Below the pieces are notes generated by a model, which saw nothing but the letters and a program-made list of their open reading frames with translations, made no database searches and was not told where the DNA came from. The position numbers were made by a program, and so were the translations under genes. Positions 1 to 10,773 of a stretch of 64,000 nucleotides of DNA are shown here, piece after piece. Positions within the stretch are counted from its first letter, which is position 1; every line of letters starts with the position of its first letter. The stretch comes from Actinernus sp. WN-2022 (lineage: Eukaryota; Cnidaria; Anthozoa; Actiniaria; Actinernidae). The stretch covers positions 1 through 64,000 of the forward strand of contig JAOWCC010000026.1 in the NCBI GenBank assembly GCA_030867875.1. Direction: 5' to 3'.

Positions 1-1129
1 GGATAGTTACTTCACTGTAGGTGTCCCAGACATCTTTTCAGACCTCGTTGTGTTATATGGTGGCGGAGCTGGTGGAGGCCCCACAGGGGGTAAGATGGTT
101 GACATTTATAAGTGGCTACGAGGCCCTAACAGCGATTTCTGGCCACAACAGGTCAACTTTGCTATGTTTCTAGCCACAGAAGGCTGTGGGATCTACGTTG
201 AGATGCTGGAATATCTACCAAACCGCGTCGTATCACTGCTAAGGTTTCACATATATTTTACAGCTCGTAAAATTCTACAGGAGATAAGTGCTCCGCTTCC
301 TGGAACCCCACAGCAGAGCGGTTTACCGCCGAATTTGTAAAGATTTTAATATTTCTCTAAAAACTGATTTTCGGTTCCGAGAAGGGCGTATGACAGGCCT
401 GCACCACATCCACATGGATACTGGCAGATAAGCGGTGGAATGTAAACCCCACTTTTGGCGATGAGTACGAAATGAAGGCATACCTTCGTGGAGACCCTGA
501 TAAAGAGCTTGACGCTGGAAGGACGCGCATCATAAACGAAGAGGCAGCTGAGCAGTGGAAGCAATTTGTCCCAGCCACAGCTAACACCCATCCGGGATTG
601 ACAGTCATTGGTCGCGGCCGGTTAAACCAAAGCATTGAGGCATACGTGATTTGCGTACTTGGAGCACAGAACCTAGCAATAGGATCAATACTTGGTAAGT
701 CTGGACATGCAAAGGAGGTTCGTAATAAGTTTCTTTCTCTGCTCGAAGACGAAATCGTAGCATCAGGAGGAATCGCCGCTAGCATAATGCGTTTTCAAAA
801 GATCATTGCGCCTCAACTATGCAGTCGCTCCGGGAGTATGGCTTCTCCCAGGCAACATGGACCTACATTTCAAAATTGTGATGGGGTATAACAATAACCT
901 TAAGATAGTCAGCAAAGATATGCAGCCCGGAAACAATGGCATCAATGGAGTGCATAAAAAAACATCAAAACATGTGGCTGCGGCCAACACACACATTTCG
1001 GAAGAGATACGCTCGCAATCCGCAAAGCAACCACCAGTGCCGGTTGCAAACGTGATTACCACCCACGAAACTAACTTAGTAGTCGTGGCTATTGTGGCGG
1101 CCGCAGCCACATGGATGATGTTTCGCTGA
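1..1129 (+). pseudogene. Polinton membrane-anchored protein of unknown function, broken
   Basis: This gene enters from the left edge and is spread over three frames. The first open stretch runs from base 2 to the stop at 338-340, the second is about 472-830, and the third is about 806-1129. The first part contains the phrase WLRGPNSDFWPQQVNFAMF. The middle part contains GRGRLNQSIEAYVICVLGAQ. The last part ends in a hydrophobic segment (VVVAIVAAAATWMMFR) that looks like a C-terminal membrane anchor. I recognise the general pattern as a protein that recurs beside the capsid genes of invertebrate Polintons; its function is not known to me and a virion or membrane role is inference. Upstream sequence is in frame to the window edge, so the true start is outside. 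At least two frameshifts and internal stops make it a pseudogene. Confidence 0.6.
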
Positions 1130-2182
1130 TTATCGTCGTCCCAATGATTTATACTGCTCTATTACGACTACGACTACGGCCACGATTAACAGCCAAACAT
1201 TCTGTGCTAATAACCCCACGGCCTTGCCAGCCATACTAAATAGGAAGCTAACAATTGGTCCAAGCATTTTAGATAGGATTTCCCCCAGCTTCTTTCCTAT
1301 TTCCTCTAACCCCTTTCCAGCCATCTCTAATCCCCTTCTTATTGCTTCTTTTATTTTATTAAACACCCCATCATCATCTGGGGTATTATTTGGACCATTC
1401 AACAACTTGGAAACTATGACGCCAATCACAGTGCTTGCTGCGACCACCACGCCAGTTACGCCAACCCCGTACTTCTTGAAAATGGATTTTATACGATCTC
1501 GCAGTGGCGTGCGTTCATTGAGATATTCTTCTCGACGTTTGATGTCATATAGTTTATTTTCATCATCGATTATCTCCTTCTTAGCTGTTTCTTTCTGAGC
1601 TGGGGTTGACTCAGGGCTTTGAAATATCTCTTTATTATTCTTGAGATGCTCAATTATCTTCCGGTTTCCCAGTTCGACTTGCTCTTTCGCCTCTCTCATC
1701 GTAGGCCCTAAGACCCTTTTGAGGTCCTTTCCCATCTTTTTATATGGCTCTCCTTTCTTAGTGGTCAAAGGGATAGGCTTCTCTTCGCTACCCATCGCAT
1801 GGATTTCGATTCTACCATCATCCGCGGTAGTTACCTCTAGCGTACCACGTATACCTACATCTGGGTAGAACTTCCGTATCGTTTTGACCATATCTTCACT
1901 CGTTTCTTGTGCGATTCGATCAGTGAAGACCATACCCTTCCCCACATGGATGAATGTCGTTTCCTGATGCTTAGGTCGAGCACCTTGCTTGTTATAGTCG
2001 TGTCGGGTTTTCTGCTCTATTGATTCACCACCTACTTGAGCGTCTGATATGGGTGGGAACAGGTTGTCCAGTTGGTTATGCAGAGTATTCAAGGTGTCGC
2101 GTTCAGAGTACCTACTGTATTCTTCAGTCTTAGCTCCCTCTGTATCTGCAGTATCAACATCTTCACGCCCCTCCGCTTCCAT
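1130..2182 (-). CDS. Polinton 350-residue protein with C-terminal membrane segment
   Basis: This is an intact frame of 350 residues whose stop lies directly beside the end of the convergent gene to its left. The N-terminal third is acidic and polar. The middle (about residues 130-230) is rich in Lys and Glu and likely helical or coiled coil. A first hydrophobic stretch is at about residues 244-262 (VTGVVVAASTVIGVIVSKLL), followed by an amphipathic Gly/Lys-rich region. A second, stronger hydrophobic stretch near the C-terminus (NVWLLIVAVVVVVIEQY) is followed by basic residues. I do not recognise a named family with certainty; proteins of this build occur beside the capsid gene in invertebrate Polintons and may be minor virion or membrane-active proteins (inference). 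It diverges from the capsid gene across a 59-bp gap (2183-2241), which must hold both promoters. It is one of the few undamaged genes of this element. Confidence 0.6.
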   Translation of the reverse strand: MEAEGREDVDTADTEGAKTEEYSRYSERDTLNTLHNQLDNLFPPISDAQVGGESIEQKTRHDYNKQGARPKHQETTFIHVGKGMVFTDRIAQETSEDMVKTIRKFYPDVGIRGTLEVTTADDGRIEIHAMGSEEKPIPLTTKKGEPYKKMGKDLKRVLGPTMREAKEQVELGNRKIIEHLKNNKEIFQSPESTPAQKETAKKEIIDDENKLYDIKRREEYLNERTPLRDRIKSIFKKYGVGVTGVVVAASTVIGVIVSKLLNGPNNTPDDDGVFNKIKEAIRRGLEMAGKGLEEIGKKLGEILSKMLGPIVSFLFSMAGKAVGLLAQNVWLLIVAVVVVVIEQYKSLGRR

Positions 2183-2241
2183 ATTGAAGATATCTCCTAA
2201 CAGATATAAGGGTTTAATATTCTATTTATGTGGTAGGAAAC

Positions 2242-3495
2242 ATGATATCATCAAAGCTCCATCATGATAACGCTCCTAGAGAGGGCGAATCTCTCAAAGC
2301 CAGACGTGCTATCTATCTGGTGAATTTCAACCCCGCAACGGCCAATCCAGGTGTGACTTTGGGAGTTGATGTTCCCACGCTCGGTGAAAACAGGCTTCTA
2401 GTACCTGAGAGTCTGGCACTCATAGCCAATATCACTCTATCTGGAGGTCATGCCGACAACTATCTGGTGGCCAATGTCGGACGCTGTTTGGTATCGCAGC
2501 GGGTCACAAAAATGAATCTCGATATCTTAGAAAATTGTCCTAGGATCGATCTACCACAGGTATATATAGATCTCTATCTATCTAAGCCAAAACGAGAGGC
2601 GAGTATAGCACAGGGTATTCAATCCAGCAACGTGAACAAACTTCGCTCCAAGGCCTCAAATGCAGTCACTTCGAATGCGACTGACAATGCAATGCTGACT
2701 GTATATGGTAGTAAGTACAGAATACCATATTGATCACGACATTATCACGACCTACGGCGTCTTTTATGCACACGCACTACACGAAGTCTTATCCTTTGCA
2801 TTGACTCTAGCGCCAGCCACAGACGTAATAGTTGGATCTGACAGCACGAAAATAGGTACATATCAGCTCACAAACATTGAGCTTGAATACCAAACCATCG
2901 ATAGTTCCGTTCTTGCAGTGCAGACCAATCAAGTCTACGATTTTGGTAAAGACTTCATGTACAACCACATCGCATACTTCAGTACCATTCCAGTGAACCG
3001 ATCAACCGACACACTTGTATCTGCAAACGTCAACATCCTTCGTCGCTCCTTAACTGTACTTCTTCTTCTCTTTGTGGAGCAACATACCGCAGGCACCCGA
3101 GACAGCGAGAAGTTCGTAAATCCGGGTATCACCAAGGTCGAGATGGACGTAAATGGACGCCCTAACGATCTCTTTCCTGCTGGGATGCTACCAGATCAGA
3201 GGACTTTTGGGAGTCAGCAAATAATTGGTTTTGTACAGGTGTCGGAACGACAGCCACTACATCCATGACACCGCAAAAGTTTTACGAGAACAAGTTCGCT
3301 GTACTCATCGACTGTCGTACCTCTAAAGATAGTAATACTCATGGAGATGGTCTGGCCCAAATAGGCAGTGGCCAAAATCTGCAGCTAAGGATTCATCGTA
3401 AGGGTGGCTCAGGAATTGTTAATATGCATTTATTTGTGCTTGCTGATGCTCAGGCAAGTATTGAACGTGGGGGGCTGTTAAATATTAAATATTAA
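2242..3495 (+). pseudogene. Polinton major capsid protein, broken
   Basis: Three consecutive open stretches in different frames together make about 415 codons: 2242-2733, about 2715-3268 and about 3265-3495. The final part contains phrases I recognise from the double jelly-roll major capsid protein of Polintons and adintovirus-like elements: DSEKFVNPGITKVEMDVNG and, near the end, GSGQNLQLRIHRKGGSG followed by a C-terminus in GGLLNIKY. The family forms the icosahedral shell. The gene starts 59 bp from a divergent neighbour; ATG 2242 is preferred to the upstream 2230 ATG only on position. One frameshift falls at about 2715-2735 and a second at about 3255-3268. The next gene, the packaging ATPase, begins 14 bp after the stop, the usual capsid-ATPase neighbourhood. 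The damage means no intact shell protein can come from this copy. Confidence 0.75.
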
Positions 3496-3508
3496 CGTAT
3501 AACGTTAA

Positions 3509-4109
3509 ATGCATGCACTAGTAGAACACATCCCATTTAATGCCCTGATTGTGGGGCCAACAAATTGTGGAAAAACGGCTTTTCTTTAGTGGAACAGCTT
3601 CGCGGAGCCTTTCGTGAAAAATTTGACTACATCGTATTGATATGCCCCACATATGACCACAACGAAACCTATCGCGGCTTCGCTATAGGCGACAAAAACT
3701 TTCGCGTTATATCACCCTCACAGGATGCCATCAATGCGGTATTGGCAATGTGTGTACCACCTACTACGAAGGAACCAATACTCTCTTCATCCTAGATGAT
3801 TGTGCCGCTTCAAAGGATGTATAAGGAAGGACTAGCAATCTTTCTAAACTGGGTTTTTCTGCTCGCCATATTGGTATTTTGGTTTGGGTGCTCACCCAGC
3901 AACTCACAAGTATCTCCAAACCCTTTCGTGAAAATATAGCCATAGTAGTGGCCTTTCATTTGGTGTCGGCTATAGATGGTAAGAAACTTTTCGAGGACTA
4001 CGGCGAAGGTATAGAGGGAGATGAGAAAACAAGTTACAATCTGAGCTCAAGGTCCACAAGTTCTCTCGTCTATGCTTTTGTTTACGAAGGCCTTTTACCG
4101 TTGTGTTAG
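3509..4109 (+). pseudogene. Polinton packaging ATPase (A32/FtsK-like), broken
   Basis: The start ATG at 3509 opens a frame with a clear Walker A motif, GPTNCGKT, at residues 14-21. Immediately after it the frame hits a TAG, and reading continues in another frame from about 3570 (VEQLRGAFREKFDYIVLICP). The Walker B motif, LFILDDCAAS, is at about 3782-3813 in a third register and is followed by another stop (TAA near 3820). The last part (about 3830-4109) contains GFSARHIGILVWVLTQQ, the sensor region after Walker B. The family powers genome packaging into the capsid in Polintons and nucleocytoplasmic large DNA viruses. It lies 14 bp downstream of the capsid gene. At least two frameshifts and one stop inactivate it. 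Confidence 0.78.
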
Positions 4110-4148
4110 AGTTACCTGCGCCTGTGATATATCACGACATACTATAAC

Positions 4149-4763
4149 ATGTCGAATATGGATATGGATAAAGCCCTCGAAGACGTATTAGGTGAGGATG
4201 TGACAAGTCCTCCACCCACAACCCGCAGTAGAGCACGTAGCCGAGCTACCTGCGAAGCTTGTCGCCATACCACCGATGAAGATCGCAGCATAAAAATAGG
4301 TGACTATCGGGAAGCTCTTTCTATTCTAGCTGTGACTGGTACGACAAAAGAATATATAGGGAAGGATTTTTCTATTGGGGACATTTCTAAGTTACCTGAT
4401 AAAGACATAGAACGCCTATATCGTAGATATCAAGCCGTCTTAGCAAAGCAAATAAATAACTGCTTAGTGGATAGAGCACTAAGTCTAGCAACTCGTGTAG
4501 TCGCATGCGCGGTGCCTATAGATTCTCAAAAAGAACTGTTGAAAGATCTACGAGAAGACCGCTTAGTCCGAAACGAGATATCTGCCCTGGCTGGATCATT
4601 GTCCTACACAGTAGGCCCACTTGTAGCACTAACTAGTGCCTTTTGTCACATTGTTAGCCATTATATGCCAGCGGAACAGGACGCCGAAGTCAGCGAATAT
4701 GAAGTGGCTACCGCACAAAGCGATGAAGTACTTGGGGCATATTCAAATTTAAAGAAATTTTAG
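4149..4763 (+). CDS. Polinton hypothetical protein, 204 residues
   Basis: This is an intact frame of 204 residues, 40 bp after the ATPase remnant and in the same orientation. The N-terminus is acidic, then comes a short Pro/Arg-rich stretch (TTRSRARSRATCEACRH) with a CxxC pair. The rest looks helical, with a moderately hydrophobic region near residues 145-170 (LAGSLSYTVGPLVALTSAF). I do not recognise the family. Its position just after capsid and ATPase suggests a virion-related job, which is inference. It ends just before an AT-rich tandem repeat. Confidence 0.5.
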   Translation: MSNMDMDKALEDVLGEDVTSPPPTTRSRARSRATCEACRHTTDEDRSIKIGDYREALSILAVTGTTKEYIGKDFSIGDISKLPDKDIERLYRRYQAVLAKQINNCLVDRALSLATRVVACAVPIDSQKELLKDLREDRLVRNEISALAGSLSYTVGPLVALTSAFCHIVSHYMPAEQDAEVSEYEVATAQSDEVLGAYSNLKKF

Positions 4764-4905
4764 CGTAATTAGCGTAATCTTTAGCGTAATTAGCGTAATG
4801 TTTAACGTAATTAGCGTAATGTTAGCGTAATTAACATAATGTTAACGTAATTAGCGTAATCTTTAGCGTAATGTTAGCGTAATTAACATAATGTTAACGT
4901 ATTGA
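4764..4905. repeat. AT-rich tandem repeat, unit like TTAGCGTAA
   Basis: About a dozen imperfect copies of a 9-11 base unit (TTAGCGTAA, with variants TTAACGTAA and TTAACATAA) stand in a row between two same-strand Polinton genes. A larger unit is also visible: the phrase GTTAGCGTAATTAACATAA occurs twice. It may be a promoter or regulatory spacer or just a slippage repeat. Confidence 0.8.
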
Positions 4906-4945
4906 AGCTAACCACAACGAAGTTATAATAACTAGATCATAAGCT

Positions 4946-5323
4946 ATGGCTGAAGTTGATCAAATTACTAATACGGATCCTAAACCTGTACCTTAGAAAA
5001 AAAATCCAAACTGTGTTGCGGCTGGGATAGAAAGGGCAGAAAACATTCATCTTGGTAAAGAAGCCCTTCGTGAGAAAGAGGAGGCTCAACAAAGCGGTGT
5101 ACCTGGATGCGACATCCACAAAGGCGAGAAGAACGAAGGCTGGTTGGATAACTTATCTGCCAATACTACACTAACAGCCATTGACGTAGGCGCTACACTA
5201 GTAGGTCTATACTACCAATACAATGCTGGGTCTCGAGTGGCATCACCGAAAGACACCATACACACTAAAGACGCACGGCCTACCCATTCGGAACGAACAC
5301 GCGTAAGGTCTACAATGGAGTAA
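4946..5323 (+). pseudogene. Polinton small membrane protein, one in-frame stop
   Basis: From ATG 4946 the frame runs 16 codons to a TAG at 4994-4996 and then continues open in the same frame to TAA at 5321-5323. The whole would be 125 codons with one nonsense codon. The part after the stop has a charged region, then WLDNLSANTTLTAIDVGATL and a moderately hydrophobic segment (VGATLVGLYYQY). Only the single stop interrupts it, and an A-run follows directly. Restart at a later codon is possible but no good ATG is present before residue 120. Same orientation as its neighbours; family not recognised. Confidence 0.5.
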
Positions 5324-5353
5324 GTCCATTTGAAGTCATAACATAATGAATGG

Positions 5354-5584
5354 ATGTGTATGATGGTAGAGAATAAGTTGATGAAAACATTACAGGACGC
5401 CGTCGTATTATCTGGACTAGCGGCAGGCATTGGCTTTTTAGCAAAAAAAATAACCAAAGAGTCCATGCTTAACGACCCTTCAGCTTCAGTCACAAACTAC
5501 GCGAAGTGGACTGCCGTATTAGCGGGAAGCTTTGAAGCAAAGAAATACCTTGAGGACCAAGGGACTTTACCGACTACTCTGTAG
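5354..5584 (+). CDS. Polinton small hydrophobic protein
   Basis: This is an open frame of 76 codons. Several ATGs lie at its beginning (5354, 5363, 5381) and I cannot choose between them. The protein has a predicted membrane helix (AVVLSGLAAGIGFLAKK) after a short N-terminus and a second weak hydrophobic stretch (AKWTAVLAGSFEAKKYL). Its stop is 7 bp before the ATG of the next gene at 5592, as in a compact viral gene cluster. Function unknown; membrane location is inference from hydrophobicity. Confidence 0.5.
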   Translation: MCMMVENKLMKTLQDAVVLSGLAAGIGFLAKKITKESMLNDPSASVTNYAKWTAVLAGSFEAKKYLEDQGTLPTTL

Positions 5585-5591
5585 TGCACCA

Positions 5592-6005
5592 ATGGGAGCG
5601 GCGATTGGTACCGCGGTGGCTTTTTCTGTCGCAGGTATAGCCGCGCACTACGTCCAAAAAGCAATCGACGGAAAAGATCCAGACTTGTTGGCCGTAGAGG
5701 CTGAAAGACACGACAAAGCCCTCGAGAAATATCAAGCTGATTGGGCTACTTACCAAGAGAATCGACACAAATTGTCTGACTGGATACACTCGCAGATACG
5801 TCTGAAGCGCTACTCTCGCGAAGAACTAGCTAATTTGGATCGAGCTTCCTCTTTATTCAATACGAACCACATACATCCGCAGGATCTGAAGGAGCCTCAT
5901 TTCTCTGATTACTATCGACCACCTAGTTCACATAGAACTGCTGAATTGGTGTTCGTAGGTGGTGGATCGCTCGCGATAGGATACGTTGCCAGTCGATGGC
6001 TATAA
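5592..6005 (+). CDS. Polinton two-helix membrane protein
   Basis: I chose ATG 5592 because it starts directly before a hydrophobic segment (MGAAIGTAVAFSVAGIAAHY) and 7 bp after the previous stop; the frame is open further upstream but that overlaps the neighbour. The 137-residue product has this N-terminal membrane helix, a polar, charged, helical middle of about 85 residues (RHDKALEKYQADWATY) and a second hydrophobic segment at the C-terminus (AELVFVGGGSLAIGYVA). The build suggests both ends in a membrane with a soluble linker. It ends 20 bp before the integrase ATG. I do not recognise the family. Confidence 0.5.
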   Translation: MGAAIGTAVAFSVAGIAAHYVQKAIDGKDPDLLAVEAERHDKALEKYQADWATYQENRHKLSDWIHSQIRLKRYSREELANLDRASSLFNTNHIHPQDLKEPHFSDYYRPPSSHRTAELVFVGGGSLAIGYVASRWL

Positions 6006-6024
6006 TAAATTTAGTTATAGCAAA

Positions 6025-6925
6025 ATGGAATTCGCGAATATCTACTATAGTCCTAAAGGCTACTGGAAAGGACTCGCGGCGATTAAGCATCTTGCCACTG
6101 CGGCCGACGCATCTGAAGATGTGACTAGGATGTGGCTAGAAAATCAAGCTATATGGCAGATCAATTTACCAGCTCCTCAATATGTTCCACGACCTAAATT
6201 CGATGTCTCTACACCAAATGAGGTCCACCAAGCTGATTTGATATTTCTACCTCATGATCGACCTGGACGTGGAAGAAAGCTATATAAGTATGCATTGACG
6301 ATTGTGGATGTAGCATCCAGATACAAAGAAGCTGAACCATTAGCCACTAAAGAAGCTAAAGAAGTTGCTGCGGCATTCGAGCGAATATACAAGCGAAGTC
6401 CACTAACATGGCCAAAACTTTTACAAGTCGATCCAGGACGTGAATTCATGGGTGCCGTTGCTCCACTACTGGCCAAGCATAAAGTTTCTGTAAGGCGTGG
6501 ACGTGTGGATATTAACCGGGATCAAGCAATCGTTGAGCGATTCAATCGAACTCTATCCGAAAGGCTATTTGGACACCAATATGCTCAAGAAATGGTGCTT
6601 GCTTCCCAGGGAAAGGATGATAGATCTGTCGAATGGGTGGCTCGCTTACTATGGCCGTCTCGTTCGCCTCAAAGAGAAAAGGCTGCCATTCAACATAAAC
6701 GTTCGATATCTATACGCTCCTGGTGAGCTAGAGGGTGGACGAAGGCGTGCTACCGACCCTATATGGAGTTTCAAAACTTATAATATTTCACGTAGTATGG
6801 TTTCTTCGGGGCAGCCAGTTCTGTATTATTTGTATGATTCACAGGTTTCGCGTGGATTTGTGCGCGAAGAGCTACAAGTCGTACCACCGGATACCGAACT
6901 ACCTCCGAATGGGATCTTAAGCTAA
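6025..6925 (+). pseudogene. Polinton retroviral-type integrase, frameshifted
   Basis: From ATG 6025 (the frame is open from 5986) the protein has a short N-terminal region and then a DDE core: first acidic residue in HQADLIFLPHD, second in LLQVDPGREFMG, and the Glu in QAIVERFNRTLSERLF. A frameshift at about 6620-6680 moves the reading to another frame, which carries the C-terminal part (VLYYLYDSQVSRGFVREELQ) to the stop at 6923-6925. This C-terminal piece resembles the chromodomain or SH3-like tail of these integrases. In Polintons this enzyme joins the element ends to target DNA and makes a 6-bp target duplication. The catalytic residues are all present but the protein is split, so this copy is probably dead. 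It converges with the polymerase, whose stop is the next base. Confidence 0.82.
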
Positions 6926-9900
6926 TCATTCCTCAATAAGATCATCAAAATTCGTTTGGGACAAACAGATATCTTTATGCCCATGGGCCAGGGTATTGAT
7001 TCCATTTTCGGAAATCCAACGTTTTGTGTTCAGGGGCGAAAGTGAGATTTTATTAACTCGCAGACCATACATCTGATGTCCAATGCTTCGCAGCATATTC
7101 ATCCCATGTCTGAAGATCTTCTTATCGAAAAGAGACTCCTTATACTGCTCGTGTAGCATGTGCTTCTTCACAACACACTTCCGTACTCCTTTAGCCTTGC
7201 GAATCTCCTTGGTGTCTGCGCATACAATCGAATACATCTTAGGTCGAAATCCAACATACTCTACGATGGCAACGCCTGCACACTCATCCTTCATCTTTCC
7301 AATAACCTTTTTATTGGTAGTGTCGTATAGTGGATGGTCTTTTGGGTAATCACTTGTATCGTATAGGTCTGCATTCGAGTACATGTCTTCATAGACGTCT
7401 TCAGTCTGGATCTCAAGCAGCAGTGAGTCAGTGTCTGTGTAGAGCAGTTCGCATTGATTACCATATTGGAGCTTAAGTTGGTTGTAATATAAATCGTACA
7501 TCAGGTGTTTAGATAGGTCTAGGATGCTCATACCAACGTAAACTGGGCGGTTCAGTACGAGCCTGCTTTTATGCATGTGTAGGGCTACGAGGCCATCGTC
7601 GAAAATATTAGATCTAGGAAATGTTGGGCTTGCTATCAACCGCCTAAGCTTGTCCTCCTCTCTTGCACGCACCAGCTTCACATCCACACGCTTACGCAGA
7701 TTCTCCATTGTCTTACCAAATACTGAGTTGTTCATCAGTTTGTAGAGGTCTTTCTCGAAATTGCTTGTAGCCAGTTTACGAAGGTCCGTATTCATACGTA
7801 TATATGGCTCCATCCAAGGGCTTTGGTCGAATCGTAGTGCTCGGTGCACCTTCTTCAATTTCATGCCAAGAGATACATATAGCTGTAGATTTCTATAGTG
7901 TAGGACGTAGCGTTCTTTGTCGAATAGATTGGGCACAAGCTTTTCAACTTCGATTGGAAACGCTCTTTCACCTAGTAGTCCACATTGGTACTCTGACATC
8001 CATTTTTTCTGGACTTTCATACGCTCTGGGGCTAGTAGTGGATACGCGTTGTGAGTATCATGTAGTTCTTGAGGATACTCGAGGTCGACCTCAAGGATAT
8101 AGCCTTTTCCCGCATCTTTCTCGATATCAAGGTCGATAGTCTGTAGCTTTGCTACGTCGCACCACTCGAATCCTCCAGTTGGCAATGCTTGGCTCATAGC
8201 CCATCCGTATAGGTTGTTTGCGTCCAGATACTGTATATACGTAGTGGGCTTGGTTTCGTCGTACTCCGTTGTCCCGGCTGTTCAAGCGTATGGATTGTTT
8301 GCCTTTGCATGGCGTCGACTGACCATTGAAATGCCGCCTCGCATCCCTTTCTCGATGAAAAGATGCATATCGTAGTCGGTGAGCAGCTCAAGCTCTACAC
8401 CAGTCTTCTTTAATAATGCATCCCACGATAGGCCGGGGCTCGTATAGTAGTGAGCTGGGTCCAAGCCATAATTTTGCATGCATGTCTCTCGAAAGCCTTC
8501 AAACACATCTGCGAGTAAAGGTACATCAGTTCGAAGATATAGGTCGTGGTAGTCTCCCATAGTTTGACAGCCGAATGCTTCCCAAACCTTCTGTGCGTGG
8601 GTATAGTCCTCATCTGAAATTCCTTCGTCAGAAAGCTTGCTATAAAAAGCATTACGTGGTGGTAGCTCATCCTGAAACCTCTCCCAACTGTCCATATATT
8701 CGTATGGGTAGACGCCCTTGCGTAGAAGAAAACCGAGCTTATGCTTATCTTGCTCATATCTGGCTGTGATTTGAAATCCTTAAGGGTTTTTAGCTGCTAC
8801 TAGTCGATCAAGAGAGGATAGCAAAAACTGAGCACTGTCTATGAATCGCATTCTCCCTAGGGAGAAGGAAATGTACTTCTCCGTGTTATTGGGTATGCAA
8901 TTTATCTGCCCCTCTACTTTGGAAATATTCTGCATCAAGAAATGAGAATCATATCCACGCAGGTTGTGAAATACAACTGGAATTATGGCGTTCTTTGGGT
9001 CTATCCGCAGAAGTAGATTGCAGGCATTGTGTGCTGCCCCCTGTACTTTCCAGTGATATGGCAGTGATCACGAACTGAATCCCCATTAAGAGATTTCTGA
9101 CAAATGTGGCAAATTGTTGCACTCCGGTGGGCTATACTGTCCTCTGGAGTCATGCATAGCACTTTACGTCTAGATAGAGCTGCCTCGACTTTACGTTCTT
9201 CTCGTTGTATTGCCTCCAGGAACATTTCCGTAGCATTGGGCCCTCTATTGACTACTGGAGTCTCTGTATGGCCATCACATCTCACCACGACGTAGCCGAA
9301 CCCACAGGCCTCATGTAGTTGAGTTTTCTGGGTGTTGCTTTGCAGCTCTGCTGCCGGATCAAGCTCTGGTCCTTCGATCTTGGTTGTCAACGCCTCGAAA
9401 TCTGCATATATGATGTAGGGAACCTTGATCTGTTTGTGCCAGTTCTGGAAGGATAGCTTGTTCTTACCCTCTTCAGGCATCTCAACTCTCACTGCTGTTT
9501 GTCCTATACCTTTACATTCTGGAATGTGTTTTTCGAGGAGATCTTTTCGGCAGTATCCGTGGAGACACCTCTCGCAGAAGTGTTGGCGGTGCTGGTGCTT
9601 GCTCTGATCAGATAGGAGGCGGTTCAAGTCCTTGATCCAAGTATAGTGATACTTTCCGGATTCCTCTATTAGCAGCAGATTAATGTGGCGGGTGTCTACA
9701 CATTGCTTGCTAATCCTGTAGACTATCACCCCTTTCTCCCAGCCGAAGACATTGATTGCAAGATTGTTTTGCTTCTCAACCCTGCAAATCTGTGATATGG
9801 GTGTTGGTGCATCGATTCCTGTAAAGTCTAGGCCGTCATCGTCCTCTTTAGGATACTGAGATGGTCTTTGGGTATTAATCTTAGCGGGGAAGATTGCCGA

Positions 9901-10437
9901 TCGTAGTGCCCATCGTAGGCAGTTATCATCCTTATTATGGACATTAACCACATCCCTCTTGCTTTGGACTTCTTTAGGTAGTAAAATGTGTGAACCGCCT
10001 CGTAGTGGTTGATATCGTGCGATGTCGAGATAAAGCAGAACTACTCGGTATACCACCCACCCTGAGCCTCTATGCGTCCATCTCTCTAGGGTCTCTTGGA
10101 TCACAGGAAAAGACTCGTCTAGCGCGGAATCGATTTCGTGGGATTGCAATACGGCCTCCTACCGATGACGAAGTATTATGTCGATTAATTCTTCGCTACC
10201 ATCAAGTTTGTACTTTCGTAGCTCCACTCTCAAGGCTAGCTGGAACTTCACCCCTTTTAGATCGACAATCTCTTCCTCTAGCTTTTCGTGGATTATATGG
10301 CGTACACCATCTAAGAAGGCCATTGGGTCGGCACCAAATTCGTGACCCTCTGGAATATCCATCTGCCAGCCTCGTAAGAACTTACCAATGACCCATTTAG
10401 TTCGTTTGAATACTAGTGGGAAATTCTGAGCAGCCAT
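6926..10437 (-). pseudogene. Polinton protein-primed family B DNA polymerase, broken
   Basis: One long polymerase gene reads left from ATG 10437. Exo I (YADFEA) is at about 9391-9408, a Cys/His cluster (CHICQKSL...DHCHITGKYRG) at about 9050-9110, and exo II (FHNLRGYDS) at about 8946-8974. Polymerase motif A (YLDANNLYGWAM) is at about 8195-8235, motif B (LMNNSVFGKTMEN) at about 7702-7743, and motif C (YTDTDS) at about 7425-7441. A separate Cys/His finger (FCERCLHGYCRKDLLEKH) lies near 9560. Lesions: a frameshift at about 10150-10160, a frameshift near 9055, an in-frame TAA near 8780 and an in-frame TGA at 8282-8284. The last 423 codons (8197-6926) are undamaged. The family copies linear DNA from a terminal protein; the N-terminal region may hold that domain but I cannot show it. 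This is the diagnostic gene of the element. Confidence 0.88.
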
Positions 10438-10470
10438 GTTTCACACGTATATACTAGACAATGCATATCT

Positions 10471-10773
10471 CTAAATAGGTCTTCGAAGTTGCAACAATTC
10501 CAGCAACACTGCTACAAACTGCCGCCTTACCGACTTTTTCTTCCTGGATAGTTTTATACGTAGAGACCCCGAGCCACACCTAACACAAGTATAGAAAGTA
10601 CTCTGGGTGCCCTTTCCACATCCGCAACAAAGCGTTGGAATTGGCCTTCCCTGCCTTATTTTATATAAATGGATCTTACAATATGTACCTATACACGACT
10701 TGCTGCAGAAGGCTTGCTCTCCTACCTTTAACCAGCCGCATAAATTCTCACCGCGCATGTTATCATACTTCAA
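10471..10773 (-). CDS. Polinton small Cys-rich (putative zinc-binding) protein
   Basis: This 100-residue frame lies upstream of the polymerase on the same strand, 33 bp from its ATG. It has ten cysteines, several paired: FCSKSCIGTYC, then TLCCGCGKG and YTCVRCGSG, which suggests one or two zinc-binding knuckles. The C-terminus is basic (LRIKLSRKKKSVRRQF), compatible with nucleic-acid binding. Similar small Cys-rich frames occur near the polymerase in invertebrate Polintons, as far as I recall; the function is not known to me. This is the last recognisable gene of the element on this side. Confidence 0.55.
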   Translation of the reverse strand: MKYDNMRGENLCGWLKVGEQAFCSKSCIGTYCKIHLYKIRQGRPIPTLCCGCGKGTQSTFYTCVRCGSGSLRIKLSRKKKSVRRQFVAVLLELLQLRRPI

